A DNA stretch of 11,423 nt from Treponema sp. (lineage in GTDB: Bacteria > Spirochaetota > Spirochaetia > Treponematales > Breznakiellaceae), in contig WQWD01000050.1 of the NCBI GenBank assembly GCA_009785545.1, positions 1-11,423 of the forward strand. The letters run 5' to 3'. The notes beneath the pieces are model-generated. The model was not told where the DNA came from, did not search any database, and saw only the letters and a program-made list of their open reading frames with translations. The translations under genes were made by a program, and so were the position numbers. Position 1 is the stretch's first letter; each line of letters starts with the position of its first letter. Positions 1 to 8,201 of the stretch are shown here, piece after piece.

Positions 1-545
1 CCCGGCTGAGATTCCGCTTCAAGCAAAAAAGCCGCATTCAAAGAGCTGCTTTCTATAAGGGGCATTGGTTTGTCTTCTTCCAGCCTAAGCGGCGTAATAA
101 CAGGGTAGATTTGCCCCAAAAAAAACGAATCCAAATAATCCAACTGCGGAACAGACCATGAATCCGGGCTTAACAAAGACAATCCGCTTTCCGCAAGTTT
201 TGGAAAAATATCGTTACGCAGACATTCATATTGCTTATTTATTATTGAATGAACTTTAAAAGAAATTTCTTTAAGCTGTTCGGCTATTGTCAGTCCGCAG
301 GCATTAAATTCTTTTTTAACATCAGTATTCAGAAGGCTTTTAAGAGACGCAACCCTGACCATAAAAAATTCATCAAAATTTGTAGTAACGATTGATAAAA
401 ATCGAAGCCTTTCCAAAAGCGGCAATTCCTTTCGCAGACCTTCATTCAAAACACGCTCATTAAAATCAACCCACGAAAGATCACGGCTTAAAAACGGCAA
501 ATCATGAGGCAATTCCTGTTCTTTTTTTTTCTCAATATTTTTCAT
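1..545 (-). CDS. ppk: Polyphosphate kinase 1, N-terminal part (runs off the left edge)
   Basis: PPK1 reversibly transfers the gamma-phosphate of ATP onto a growing inorganic polyphosphate chain. The 181 codons visible match the PPK1 N-terminal region. FLSRDLSWVDFNERVL (residues 18-33) is the family opening, and TTNFDEFFMVRVA (54-66) corresponds to the SNLDEF segment, whose Asn contacts the adenine of ATP. IYPVITPL with a following Pro-rich stretch (146-166) marks entry to the next domain. The family is usually about 700 residues, so the catalytic histidine domains lie outside the window. The start is ATG at 545-543, preceded by an AGGAAG ribosome site at 557-552 with 6 nt spacing. It lies 29 nt downstream of the ppx stop on the same strand, so co-transcription and functional pairing with ppx are likely. 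Identification is by recognised motifs; the operon is inferred from spacing. Confidence 0.93.
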   Translation of the reverse strand, partial: MKNIEKKKEQELPHDLPFLSRDLSWVDFNERVLNEGLRKELPLLERLRFLSIVTTNFDEFFMVRVASLKSLLNTDVKKEFNACGLTIAEQLKEISFKVHSIINKQYECLRNDIFPKLAESGLSLLSPDSWSVPQLDYLDSFFLGQIYPVITPLRLEEDKPMPLIESSSLNAAFLLEAESQP

Positions 546-574
546 ATTTTACTTCCTGTTTCCTGTCACACGCC

Positions 575-2116
575 CTAATTTAAAATAACTTTATATCCAA
601 ACACATCCTGAAACATTTTTCCTTTTTCTTCCAAATGTATTAATTCAAATGAAAGATCGTAAGCATTATTGTCAACATTAAAAACAACTGTTTCTGAACG
701 GCGTTCAACGGTAATATTTTTTATTTGCTGCGTATGGCTGCGATCTAGCGTGTCCGCTACTCTTAGTATCGAAGCCATTTTTAAAACAAGAATACGATCT
801 TCTCGTTGAAGCTGAATATACTCAATGTCCGACTGCGAAGGCGGATCTCCCCGATGATAATTTACCACATTAGCGACAATATTCAGCTCATCGGCGTGAA
901 GGCCGAATATTTCGGAGTTTGCGACAATGTAATGCCCGTGTTTTTGATGAGCAGAGCGCCTGATATAAGTACCTACATCGTGCAAAATAGCCGCAGCTTC
1001 CAGCATGATACGCTGGCGGCGGTTCATGCCGTGCTCTTTCACAAGAGCGTCAAAAATCGTCATACAATGATGAGCAACATTACGTCCGTGCGCTTCATCA
1101 AAATGATATTTGCGGCCAAGATTTATGGCGGAGGCAATTATCTGCGAAAAGAATTCGTCCTGCATGGGAGAATCAATGCTGGAAGCCAAATCAACAAAAA
1201 GACCGTCTCTGATTGTTACAAGGGGAACCGCAACATTTGCAGCTCCTGTTCTTTCCAAAAAAAGTTTTAAAACCAAAAGACCGGGAACAAGCCCTTCTGC
1301 GTCAGCATAAGTAATTCTAAAATGATCTATACAATCTTCTATGCTGTAGTTACGAACTTTTTCGACCAGCTTGATAAAATCATCACGTTCGATAATACGG
1401 CAATTTTCGTTTAGCTGTTTCCCGATTTTATCAGCAACAACAGTTGCATTAGCACCGGCAGCAACCATCGTTCGCACATGGTTAAGATCCATTTCTATAT
1501 TTAACATTCCCAAAGTGTTTCTGATATTGTCATTCAGATAACGTTCAAAAAAAATGCCTGCACCAAACCCGTGTCGTGAATGTCTGTCGATAATTATCGT
1601 ACCCATTTTTAAACTGTGAGCAGCAACCATCTGTCCCCGCCGCAGCAGCATAATTTCTGTTGAGCCGCCTCCGATTTCGACAATCATTGAATTGGCACGC
1701 CAAAACAAAGGAAGATCCTGTTTCAGCGCAAAACGTACGGCAAGGTACATTAACCTGTTTTCTTCTATTCCTTCTACAATTGTAAGATTAAAACCAGTTT
1801 CCTGCTTCACTCTATCGATAAAAACATCTCTGTTACGTGCCGCACGAAGAGCGCTTGTAGCGATAACACGGATATTGTTATCTGAAATTCCCCATCCCGA
1901 TAAAAGCTCTCTGAAATTATTTAAAACAGACAGACATTCCAGCATTGATTCCCTTGACAAAACGCCGTAAGCAAATACATCACGTCCAAGAGAAACCGGG
2001 CGGGCGGCACGATCCAACACCTGCCAATTGCTGTTAGGGTAAATTTCCGCAATTTGAAGCCTTATGCCGGTAGAGCCAATTTCCAAAACAGCGGTAAGCT
2101 TAATATTAGAATTCAT
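575..2116 (-). CDS. ppx: Ppx/GppA family exopolyphosphatase with C-terminal HD domain
   Basis: A probable exopolyphosphatase and/or pppGpp 5'-phosphohydrolase of 513 residues, the usual length for the Ppx type. The N-terminal half has the actin-like (ASKHA) fold signatures: EIGSTGIRL (12-20), the acidic EGIEENRLMYLAV segment (115-127) carrying the catalytic Glu region, and VEIGGGSTEI (146-155), the second phosphate loop. From about residue 340 there is an HD-type helical domain with HGRNVAHHC (343-351), LHDVG (378-382) and further His near 391-396. Both phosphate loops have Glu where E. coli Ppx has Asp, and the first loop reads GSTG rather than GSNS, so substrate preference cannot be assigned from sequence. 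ATG at 2116 is preceded by GAGGTAAT. It sits 37 nt after the glycosidase stop and 29 nt before ppk, which supports a polyphosphate operon. Family membership is secure; polyphosphate versus pppGpp as substrate is not. Confidence 0.92.
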   Translation of the reverse strand: MNSNIKLTAVLEIGSTGIRLQIAEIYPNSNWQVLDRAARPVSLGRDVFAYGVLSRESMLECLSVLNNFRELLSGWGISDNNIRVIATSALRAARNRDVFIDRVKQETGFNLTIVEGIEENRLMYLAVRFALKQDLPLFWRANSMIVEIGGGSTEIMLLRRGQMVAAHSLKMGTIIIDRHSRHGFGAGIFFERYLNDNIRNTLGMLNIEMDLNHVRTMVAAGANATVVADKIGKQLNENCRIIERDDFIKLVEKVRNYSIEDCIDHFRITYADAEGLVPGLLVLKLFLERTGAANVAVPLVTIRDGLFVDLASSIDSPMQDEFFSQIIASAINLGRKYHFDEAHGRNVAHHCMTIFDALVKEHGMNRRQRIMLEAAAILHDVGTYIRRSAHQKHGHYIVANSEIFGLHADELNIVANVVNYHRGDPPSQSDIEYIQLQREDRILVLKMASILRVADTLDRSHTQQIKNITVERRSETVVFNVDNNAYDLSFELIHLEEKGKMFQDVFGYKVILN

Positions 2117-2153
2117 ATTACCTCAGTATCGCATACATGAAATTTATTTCATA

Positions 2154-3578
2154 TTACAACTTATCTATTAAAATTGAACATTTCCCCGATGGAATAGGCA
2201 GAGTTTTTTCCTTAACATTTAAAATGTTTATTGTAAAATAGTATAACTTTTCGCTCTCCATCTGGATTTCCCATCCTCTGCCGCTCTTGTTTGAGAGTAT
2301 TGTAATCATGTTGTTTTTGAGCGAAAGATTTTCTACTCCCATGATTTCCATGTTTGGAATAACCCAATCAACAGTTTTTCTGGGGAGAGAAATAGAAAGA
2401 CCAACAATATTTTCGATAATCAGGCAGATTGTAGAAAGAGCGTCATAAGTTAAATATTGCGGGCGTGGAAATGAAGTTTTGCCTGTCCATTTGGCAGGGC
2501 CTTCTTTCATCGGCATATATGCTTCCCAAAGATTTCCTTTGGAATGATTGCCGTCAGGGTTCATCGAATCGAGCATAAAATAAACGTGCCTAATCGCACA
2601 TTCTCTTGCCAAATCCCACCGTTGGTATCGTTCAAGACCTTTTATAACCATAAATGTTAAATGAGGAAAAACCGAGCCGCGATAACCCCGCCCGGATTCA
2701 TCAAAGTCTTTTTCTGATACAGCAAGCGAAGGGAACGGGTGAGAAGTACCAAAACATTTTGGATCAACGAGCTTTTCGATAATTCGTTCGGCTTTTTCCC
2801 CGTTTGGAATTTCCGCCAAAAGCGGCCAAAAGCCGGCAATGGTTTTGATGGGAACATGATTCTCGGTTTTATTGATGTCATAATAAAAGCCGTCTTCGGC
2901 ATTCCACATAAGGCCATTGATCCTTGTTTTAAGCGCAAAATAATGGCGTTTGTACTGAAAACTTGTTTCTTTGTCGTTGAGTATATCCGCAAGAGCCGAC
3001 ATATAGAGCATATTGACAGCCATCATGGCATTAAAATCCATCGCATAATATGCGTCTCCGCGCGGAGAGTTACCCATGCCAGTTGCAGAAAGAGGCGACT
3101 TGTAAAGACCATTGGGCTTTTTAAAAGACGCATCGATCCAGTTTGTGTACTTATCTAAAATTGGCAATACATCTTTTACCCTCTTTTTATTGCCGGATTT
3201 ATGATAGATATTGTACTCAGCCCACGCAAACAGCGGCATTCCCAATCCTTCAGAATTATCTCTTTCAAAAACAGGCTTCCCTGTATTAACGTCATAAGCA
3301 TTACGAATAGCCCCGTTTGCTTCCTGCCGGTCATAAAAAATATCTAAAGTAGGATGAGCTTGATAAACCCGATTTGAATAAACCAAAAAAAACGAGGAAA
3401 AAATTGCGTCTGTCTGATAAACCGTTTGAGCTTCCGGGTATGAGAAAAATTTGCCGTCTATGCCGCTTTTTGACCCGCCATTATTCCAGCAATCCTGTAT
3501 CCATGCCCACGTTTTATCATAAATATCTACAAAATCCTGATCATAAAAGTGGATTTTGGGGAAATCATGCTTGATCAC
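2154..3578 (-). CDS. GH63/trehalase-like (alpha/alpha)6-barrel glycoside hydrolase
   Basis: A 474-residue protein resembling the six-hairpin glycosidases of the trehalase/GH63 group, which hydrolyse alpha-glucosidic or related linkages. Supporting segments are YQTDAIFSSFFLVYSNRV (54-71), the TGMGNSPRGD loop (166-175) followed by MDFNAMMAVNML (180-191), MWNAEDGFYYDI (224-235), and GYRGSVFPHLTFMVIKGL (298-315), the analogue of the YWRGP(I/V)W segment. NLWEAYMP (349-356) would hold the general-base Glu. The loop that usually reads GMDN, with the general-acid Asp, reads GMGN here. No signal peptide is visible, so it is probably cytoplasmic. The start is GTG (3578-3576) with AAGGAG at 3589-3584 and 5 nt spacing; no better in-frame start is seen. 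It is first in the leftward operon with ppx and ppk. The fold group is fairly sure; substrate and activity are unknown. Confidence 0.75.
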   Translation of the reverse strand: MIKHDFPKIHFYDQDFVDIYDKTWAWIQDCWNNGGSKSGIDGKFFSYPEAQTVYQTDAIFSSFFLVYSNRVYQAHPTLDIFYDRQEANGAIRNAYDVNTGKPVFERDNSEGLGMPLFAWAEYNIYHKSGNKKRVKDVLPILDKYTNWIDASFKKPNGLYKSPLSATGMGNSPRGDAYYAMDFNAMMAVNMLYMSALADILNDKETSFQYKRHYFALKTRINGLMWNAEDGFYYDINKTENHVPIKTIAGFWPLLAEIPNGEKAERIIEKLVDPKCFGTSHPFPSLAVSEKDFDESGRGYRGSVFPHLTFMVIKGLERYQRWDLARECAIRHVYFMLDSMNPDGNHSKGNLWEAYMPMKEGPAKWTGKTSFPRPQYLTYDALSTICLIIENIVGLSISLPRKTVDWVIPNMEIMGVENLSLKNNMITILSNKSGRGWEIQMESEKLYYFTINILNVKEKTLPIPSGKCSILIDKL

Positions 3579-3615
3579 CTGTTCTCCTTAAGAATATAAC
3601 AACTGCGATTCTATA

Positions 3616-3644
3616 AGTATACTACAAAATCGAAGATTTTACCA
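3616..3644 (-). promoter_or_regulatory. Candidate promoter for the glycosidase-ppx-ppk operon
   Basis: On the minus strand TATACT (3621-3616) is a good -10 box. A poor -35 match, TGGTAA (3644-3639), stands 17 bp upstream. Transcription would begin near 3609, giving a leader of about 30 nt that contains the AAGGAG site. The -35 matches only 3 of 6 positions, so this is a weak call supported mainly by position. Confidence 0.35.
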
Positions 3645-3683
3645 GATATTTTGACGAATTTATGTAGGAAAAAAAGTAGAATG

Positions 3684-3711
3684 TTGACAAAATCAAATAA
3701 AAAATGATAAT
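3684..3711 (+). promoter_or_regulatory. Sigma70-type promoter of the OmpA-like/lipoprotein operon
   Basis: A perfect TTGACA -35 box (3684-3689) and GATAAT -10 box (3706-3711) are separated by 16 bp. Transcription should start about 3717-3719. That is at or just before the ATG at 3719, so the message would have essentially no leader. No Shine-Dalgarno sequence precedes any of the candidate ATGs, which agrees with a leaderless transcript. A second, weaker combination (TTGACG at 3651-3656, TAGAAT at 3677-3682, 20 bp spacing) lies upstream. Confidence 0.6.
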
Positions 3712-3718
3712 CTTACCC

Positions 3719-4840
3719 ATGATGATCCGTTCTCGTTTACTTTTTTTGCTTTTCTTGCCTTTATTTACAATTATTTTAACCCCTGCTTATTCTGATGAAG
3801 CGCATTTTGACGAAGAATTGGTTGATTATGAAGAAGAATCTGTTTATATTGAAAAAGAAACGTGGCAATATGGTTTTTTCGTAAGAGGATCGGGTGTACA
3901 TTATTTTGTTCCCGCTGAGTTAAGAGATTTAATAAGGCCAAATTTAGGTTTTCGGGCAGCTTTAGGGTATGAATACAACCGTCTCCGATTTATGATAGAG
4001 TCTGGTTATACACGCATTATTGGGACTAACCCATTTGTTCTGGACATAAGGCTTATTCCATTAACAGCCAATATTGGCTACGAGCTTCCTTTTAGCCATG
4101 GACTTGGACTGCAAGCAAATTTAGGAATCGGTTTTTTATTTTCCAATATCTTGCATTTTGATACTGCCATCAATATGTTAAGAAACAGATTATTGGAAAG
4201 CAGCGGGCACAATCTATTTAGTTCGGCTCGCCTTTATTTAACATATTCATTTTACAGTAATTCCATGAAATTATATTTTGGCGGCGGATTTGACGCAATA
4301 ATTGAAAACGACGGAATAATTCCACTTCCTGTATTTGAGGCCGCTTTTTCTGTCAGGCCATTCGGTTTAGTATCAGCCGTTAGACGAAACATTGAACGGC
4401 GATTACAGGCGCAAATTGTCAGAATACATGAAATACCTGTACACGAAATCATATTTTCCAGCATACCAGAAAATATTTTTGTAGAAGAAACCGCAGCAGG
4501 AAGAATGGTACGTCTTTTGAATGCAGTATACTTTGAGGCAAACAGTGTAGTTATGATCGAAAGATACCGCCCTGTTTTGCACGAATTAGGCGCAAGATTA
4601 AGAGACAATCCAAATTTGCAGGTTTTAATGCGTGCTTACGCAGCTCCTTTGGGAGACGCAGAGATGGCTCGTGTTTTATCAGCAGCCAGAGGCTGGTATT
4701 GCATGGAATATCTTGCGGCTAATTTTGGAATTGCCTGGAATCGCATGAGGACAGAATTTTTTGGAGCGGAAAGAGCGCCCGAATTTGCAGGAGCAAATTG
4801 GGAATCATTCCGTGTCGTAGAATTTATACTTATAGAATAA
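3719..4840 (+). CDS. Outer-membrane beta-barrel protein with degenerate OmpA-like C-terminal domain
   Basis: A 373-residue exported protein. The N-terminus MMIRSRLLFLLFLPLFTI... is a signal peptide with likely cleavage after AYS (about residue 25), followed by an acidic segment (26-47). Residues about 50-218 alternate short amphipathic strands rich in Gly and aromatics (for example FRAALGYEYNRLRFMIESGY), as in small outer-membrane barrels. The C-terminal 110 residues resemble the OmpA/MotB peptidoglycan-binding domain: VYFEANSVVMIERYRPVLHEL, then LQVLMRAYAAPLGD, then LSAARGWYCMEYL. The LSxxR arginine is kept, but the Asp of the usual GHTD motif is replaced (AYAAP). The reading frame is also open from an ATG at 3704, but that codon overlaps the -10 box, so ATG 3719 (or 3722) is chosen. 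It is 29 nt upstream of the large lipoprotein gene and probably co-transcribed. It likely acts in outer-membrane/peptidoglycan tethering, with reduced or altered peptidoglycan binding. Confidence 0.75.
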   Translation: MMIRSRLLFLLFLPLFTIILTPAYSDEAHFDEELVDYEEESVYIEKETWQYGFFVRGSGVHYFVPAELRDLIRPNLGFRAALGYEYNRLRFMIESGYTRIIGTNPFVLDIRLIPLTANIGYELPFSHGLGLQANLGIGFLFSNILHFDTAINMLRNRLLESSGHNLFSSARLYLTYSFYSNSMKLYFGGGFDAIIENDGIIPLPVFEAAFSVRPFGLVSAVRRNIERRLQAQIVRIHEIPVHEIIFSSIPENIFVEETAAGRMVRLLNAVYFEANSVVMIERYRPVLHELGARLRDNPNLQVLMRAYAAPLGDAEMARVLSAARGWYCMEYLAANFGIAWNRMRTEFFGAERAPEFAGANWESFRVVEFILIE

Positions 4841-4869
4841 AAACAAAAATGAATAAAAAAGGAAGTACA

Positions 4870-7800
4870 ATGAAACATTTTAAAATCGTAAAAACAAATC
4901 TGCTGTTAACAGGTTTGTTAATGGTTATTTTGGGAGGCTGTAATAATTTTTTTCACGACCTGATTCCTTCCGATAACAATCGCATACTTTCGTTTTCGTT
5001 TGACGGGCAGATTGGCAGAGCCCAAATCGGCAATGGCACGATAAATGCGCTTGCGCAAAGAGAGACCGATCTTCGTTCTGTTATTCCAAGCATAGCTGTT
5101 TCCAGCCAAGCCAGTATTTTACCCTTAACGCTGGATTATATTCAGGCGGCGTTTCCCGATATTGACCTTGTAAAAACCGCAATGGAATTATTTACATCAA
5201 ATGACCTTACAGATTTTATTACCAACCTTATAACGGATACACCTGATTTTGACATCCCTGCCCTGTCAATACCAATAAATTTTTCCGGCCCTGTACACTT
5301 TGTTGTAATAAGCGGTCAGGGCAGCGCACGTCAATATACGATAACGATTAACTCAGATTCAGGCGATCCTCAAATACAAAATTTTGCTTTTTCCAAATTT
5401 AATAACCCTGAATTGATCAGAGACGCTCATATTCGAATTGCCGGAACAACTATTATCGCAAATGCGCTCTACCCTGCGGAAATGGATAACCTAAGTTACG
5501 CACTGATTCCAACATTTGAAATATTAGGCGACAAGCTGGAAATTAACGGAGTAGAGATAATAAACAACGAAACCGCAATCCAGTTTTTGCCAATAAATAC
5601 AGGACAAGCCAAAGTGCTGACAGTTACCCGTGATGGCGTAACAAGGGACTACAATTTTATAATCAATTTTTCTGAAGATCCTGACTCTATCCGCAGTATA
5701 ACCGATTTCCGTTTTACACAAGCCGATAATCCTGATATTGCGGCTACAGTTGTAAGCACCATCATCAACAGCGGCGGTTTGGGAACAATTACAACACAAG
5801 TATTTTATTACGGCGCAAGACCAACAAACCTGACTCCACGATTTATAACTCCCGGCTCTGTAACAGTTTCTGGTTTACCGCAAGTTTCCGGCGCAAACTC
5901 GCATGATTTTTCGCCGCACCTTGTATACCGTGTTGTTTCCAGAAATGGTTTACTTGCACGCAATTATACAGTAAAAACCGAATTTATCAATGTAACAAAT
6001 GAAGCGCCAAGAATGCTTTCTTTTGGGTTTTCTCAAATAATCAACAATACCCTTGTGCAGGACACTACCGCAGAAATAAGCGATGGGCTTATTATAATTG
6101 ATGTCAGGTACGGCAATCTGACGCCTGAATTTTTGATACCAGAATTCAGCGCAGAAGGAATTGTTACAGTTTCGGGAAGCGTGCAGATTTCTGGCTTCGG
6201 CGGACATGATTTCAGCCGTCAAATAAAATATACTGTTACAAATCCGCAAAACCCTTTGCTTTCTCGTGATTATTGGGTGCAGGCACGCATTACTCAAGAT
6301 CCTGATTCACGTGCGGAAATTACCGCCTTTGGTTTTTTCCAAGATGAAAATCCAACGTTAAACGAAAACCTTATCGCAAGAGTTGATCAAGTTACAGGAA
6401 GAATATCGGTTATAGCTCCTGTGGGATCAGGCGCAAGAACACGGATTATGTACCCCAGATTTGAAGCACATGGTCAGGTAAGTGTTGCAGGGTATATCCA
6501 ATCCAGCGGCATTTCGCCTCATGTTTTTGAATCGTTTATAACATACACAGTAGTTTCGGCTAACGGGCAGAATGTCAGGCATTATACCGTAGAAGTGCGA
6601 GAGCTAAGTTCCCCAATGTTTGTAAACAGCAGAGCGGTTGGTTTGGGCGACGGCACAAGCTGGGAAAACGCCTTTTTAGATCTAAGGAAAGCAACTGAAG
6701 CTGCCGCCCTCTTCCATGATTCAATGCATAAAGAAATATGGATTGCGGCAGGAACTTACACTCCGGGATTAAATCGTGATGATTTCTTTTTGATAACTCC
6801 AAATACAAGTTATATTGGAGGTTTTGCCGGACACGAAACCAATAAAAGCCAGCGTGATGTTGCATCCAATCAAGTAATAATTTCCGGCTATTTAGGCGGA
6901 GGAATGTATTCATACAATCTGTTTGCCTCAGGTTTTAACGCTAACGATGACTTTTTAGTTGTCGAAGGCAACATAGTTTTTCAAGACTTAATTTTTAGTG
7001 ACGCAAAAGCGATCAGGACAAAATTGGAAAGCGGCGGCGGTGATTATTCCATTGGAAACAGAAGACGTGGAAACATGGGGGCTGCAATTCTTGCAAGATT
7101 AAGCGAGACAAGTAACATTCACATAATAGGCTGCACATTCCGTAATTTAACAAGCGGTGCAAGTGGTGTTATGACATGGGACGACGACTGGGGCGAAGAA
7201 TCAGAGTTATGGCTATCTAATTTAGGTATGGCTATACACGTAATAACCGGAAACGCTTTTATCTCCGATACAAATTTTTATTCCTGCGGTGTTGGGGTTA
7301 TAAGCGAAAATGTTGTTTCAGAGTCGTATCTGATGATTTCGAACTCTGGAATTGCATATTTTGATCATTGGGGTGATATTACTTTAAGAAATGTAAGGGT
7401 GGAAAATTCTGACTTAGGAATACATTTATTAGGCAGTGGGAATATAACCGTAGAAGACCTTTATTTGCGCAATATTGCTTCATTGGGTCTAAGTGTACAA
7501 GGACATCCATTAGCCGAAAATCAAACAGTAACAGCAAGACATACTTTTTCCCATATTACGACATACAATGTCGGCACTTTTATTCATAGAAGGTGGATGT
7601 CTCCCAACAGTGTCGGAGTAAACATTAACCGTGGCTCAGGTTTTACTCTGCAAGACAGCACCTTTGATTCCAGCGGGCAAATATCTCTTACCAGCCAACG
7701 AAGAGGGGTATATGTAATAAACACGACTATCAGAAACAGTGTTCTTCCTGTTTCTACTTCAACGGAGATTTCGGCGTTGAATATCACTTCCGGCAATGTT

Positions 7801-8184
7801 GCAGGCGGCGGTTATTCAACTATCAACGGATTAACCATAGACAGAGTTTCTTGGGGAAATGCGCTGCGTTTAGTATTAAATAGCGGTTCTAGTTCAGAAC
7901 TTTTTAATTCTGTTATCAGAAACCGTGCCGGCGGCCCGGCAACAAGTGCCGGTATACTTGTATGGGGTTCTGCAGGCGCATCTTTGGAAATCGCAAATAC
8001 TCGTTTGTATAATACAGCATCTGCATCATCGCTTCGCTCAATTAGTTTATCAAATACCCAACTTCAATTCCGATGGCAAAACTGGTACAACGGGATATTA
8101 CTTAATCGAAACAATGTTCAACACTTTGTAACAAACGGCACTTTCCATGTACCTGCAGGAAGCTCATGGGAAGCACCGCAGTAA
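4870..8184 (+). CDS. Large surface lipoprotein: four tandem domains plus parallel beta-helix
   Basis: A 1104-residue lipoprotein. A basic n-region and hydrophobic stretch end in the lipobox ILGGC, with Cys24 the lipidation site. Four related units of about 100 residues follow (about 166-268, 269-373, 378-475, 478-578). Each opens with an I-x-x-F-x-F segment and closes with an H/Y-x-V/I strand such as YTVKTEF or YTVEVREL; two are introduced by DPDS. They look like Ig/cadherin-like bacterial surface repeats. Residues 583-675 match the entry module of right-handed beta-helix surface proteins: GDGTSWENAFLDL, IWIAAGTYTPG, YIGGFAGHETNKSQRD. The rest (about 695-1090) shows beta-helix rungs with repeated GxxI/NxxI patterns. 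The frame is open back to 4798, but ATG 4870 has AAGGAAG at 4859-4865 with 4 nt spacing and directly starts the signal peptide. Role inferred: an exposed adhesin or carbohydrate-binding/processing surface protein; no catalytic motif is recognised. Confidence 0.85.
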   Translation: MKHFKIVKTNLLLTGLLMVILGGCNNFFHDLIPSDNNRILSFSFDGQIGRAQIGNGTINALAQRETDLRSVIPSIAVSSQASILPLTLDYIQAAFPDIDLVKTAMELFTSNDLTDFITNLITDTPDFDIPALSIPINFSGPVHFVVISGQGSARQYTITINSDSGDPQIQNFAFSKFNNPELIRDAHIRIAGTTIIANALYPAEMDNLSYALIPTFEILGDKLEINGVEIINNETAIQFLPINTGQAKVLTVTRDGVTRDYNFIINFSEDPDSIRSITDFRFTQADNPDIAATVVSTIINSGGLGTITTQVFYYGARPTNLTPRFITPGSVTVSGLPQVSGANSHDFSPHLVYRVVSRNGLLARNYTVKTEFINVTNEAPRMLSFGFSQIINNTLVQDTTAEISDGLIIIDVRYGNLTPEFLIPEFSAEGIVTVSGSVQISGFGGHDFSRQIKYTVTNPQNPLLSRDYWVQARITQDPDSRAEITAFGFFQDENPTLNENLIARVDQVTGRISVIAPVGSGARTRIMYPRFEAHGQVSVAGYIQSSGISPHVFESFITYTVVSANGQNVRHYTVEVRELSSPMFVNSRAVGLGDGTSWENAFLDLRKATEAAALFHDSMHKEIWIAAGTYTPGLNRDDFFLITPNTSYIGGFAGHETNKSQRDVASNQVIISGYLGGGMYSYNLFASGFNANDDFLVVEGNIVFQDLIFSDAKAIRTKLESGGGDYSIGNRRRGNMGAAILARLSETSNIHIIGCTFRNLTSGASGVMTWDDDWGEESELWLSNLGMAIHVITGNAFISDTNFYSCGVGVISENVVSESYLMISNSGIAYFDHWGDITLRNVRVENSDLGIHLLGSGNITVEDLYLRNIASLGLSVQGHPLAENQTVTARHTFSHITTYNVGTFIHRRWMSPNSVGVNINRGSGFTLQDSTFDSSGQISLTSQRRGVYVINTTIRNSVLPVSTSTEISALNITSGNVAGGGYSTINGLTIDRVSWGNALRLVLNSGSSSELFNSVIRNRAGGPATSAGILVWGSAGASLEIANTRLYNTASASSLRSISLSNTQLQFRWQNWYNGILLNRNNVQHFVTNGTFHVPAGSSWEAPQ

Positions 8185-8201
8185 AGCGCAAAATTAAGAA
8201 A

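Noticed and set aside
806..1270. 154-codon plus-strand frame opposite ppx
   Set aside because: It lies wholly antisense to a gene with clear family motifs and shows no recognisable protein features.
2739..3158. 139-codon plus-strand frame opposite the glycosidase
   Set aside because: Antisense to conserved glycosidase motifs, with no ribosome site or domain.
5950..6297. 115-codon minus-strand frame inside the large lipoprotein gene
   Set aside because: Antisense to a confident coding region; Cys/Asn-rich composition is typical of a shadow frame.
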